Shown here piece after piece: positions 34,247 to 34,648 of a stretch of DNA of 34,648 nucleotides. Source of the DNA: CACZQA01 sp050943615 (lineage in GTDB: Bacteria > Actinomycetota > Coriobacteriia > Coriobacteriales > QAMH01); contig JBMNPN010000019.1 in assembly GCA_050943615.1 (NCBI GenBank), forward strand, positions 1 to 34,648, read 5' to 3'. The position numbers were made by a program, and so were the translations under genes. Every line of letters starts with the position of its first letter. Position 1 is the stretch's first letter. The notes below the pieces were generated by a model. That model had not been told where the DNA came from and made no database searches. It saw only the letters and a program-made list of their open reading frames with translations.

Positions 34247-34648
34247 TCAGCGCTCGCTCTCCCTGCGGTCGCCGAGGTACTTGATCGTGCCGGTGCTGTC
34301 TTGCTTGATGACGCGCCGCAGCTCTCTGAGGAAGCTCTCCATGAGGCCGCTCGGCACGCGGTCGCGCCGCACGAGGTAGCCGACCGTCATGGTGATGTCG
34401 CTCTCGAGCGGGATCGAGACGATGCCCGATTGCATCTCGGGCGTGAGCACGCCGGTGGAGAGCGTGTAGCCGTTGAAGCCGGTGAGCAGCGAGGTGAGCG
34501 TCGCGCGGTCCGAGTAGCGGATGTTGCGCTTGTGCGGCAGGTAGTTGAGCGGCTCCTCCGAGAAGTAGAAGGAGTTCGTCGTCCCCTGCTCGAAGCAGTA
34601 GCGCGGGTACTCCTCGAGGTCCTCGATGCGGATGCGCTCCTTGCCCGC
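34247..34648 (-). CDS. LysR-type regulator, C-terminal part (5' end outside window)
   Basis: The minus-strand frame is open from the window end through 134 residues to the stop at 34247. The sequence reads as the second half of a LysR effector-binding domain: RIEDLEEYPRYCFEQG, NSFYFSEEPLNYLPH, a DRATLTSLLTGFNGYTLSTG segment, then IVSIPLESDITMTVGYL and the closing helix LMESFLRELRRVIK. The DNA-binding N-terminus is beyond the window, as is any target gene. An internal start at 34450 would not produce a regulator. The partner and effector are unknown. Confidence 0.8.
   Translation of the reverse strand, partial: AGKERIRIEDLEEYPRYCFEQGTTNSFYFSEEPLNYLPHKRNIRYSDRATLTSLLTGFNGYTLSTGVLTPEMQSGIVSIPLESDITMTVGYLVRRDRVPSGLMESFLRELRRVIKQDSTGTIKYLGDRRESER

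Overview
The window is high-GC bacterial chromosome. Gene content, codon usage and several family types (a DUF6020-like membrane protein, a lineage-specific nuclease-like protein, actinobacterial-style promoters and an SOS box) suggest a member of the Coriobacteriia (Collinsella, Olsenella or Atopobium relatives). That assignment is an inference from family resemblance, not a search result. Most genes are housekeeping; the unusual material lies between them.

Layout, left to right. (1) 1-2958: the end of a multi-pass membrane protein whose C-terminus runs into a tandem repeat of 80-81 bp, then a 0.7-kb array of palindromic repeats (array 1) that stops at the htpG terminator. (2) 2959-6340, minus strand: htpG and a nuclease-like protein of unknown role with twin 29-bp repeats upstream. 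(3) 6345-14220, plus strand: folC, a membrane zinc-ribbon protein, thrS with two anticodon-arm-like hairpins in its leader, leuC and leuD fused to thrS without spacing, a terminator, then leuB and galU from their own promoter. (4) 14249-15970: a minus-strand family 2 glycosyltransferase, tRNA-Ser(UGA), a duplicated tRNA-3'-end segment and an AT-rich stretch. (5) 15969-21040, plus strand: an unknown gene, then tadA, a glycosyltransferase and nth, each overlapping the next, then rlmH, and a translationally coupled pair of membrane proteins (NodB-type deacetylase and an Arg-rich coiled-coil protein). (6) 21037-29009, minus strand: mfd and uvrA, both of nucleotide excision repair, separated by a 140-bp inverted-repeat element and the larger palindromic array 2. 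(7) 29222-34648: a di-Mop molybdate-binding protein divergent from a HTH plus PBP-like regulator, glmM, a sodium-dependent amino-acid symporter, a second copy of the 140-bp element, and the C-terminal part of a LysR regulator cut by the window end.

The best candidates for something undescribed are the two palindromic arrays. They sit about 22 kb apart and share the same higher-order spacing (51, 53 and 42 bp). Their central dyad changes sequence but stays palindromic (GTGGTCGACCAC, GTGCGCGCGCAC, GTGCGTACGCAC). The second candidate is the thrS leader, where two hairpins present UGU, a Thr anticodon, in anticodon-like loops, one of them in an exact 5-bp stem and 7-nt loop. The 140-bp element, whose 26-bp arms differ between copies by a compensated base pair, comes third.
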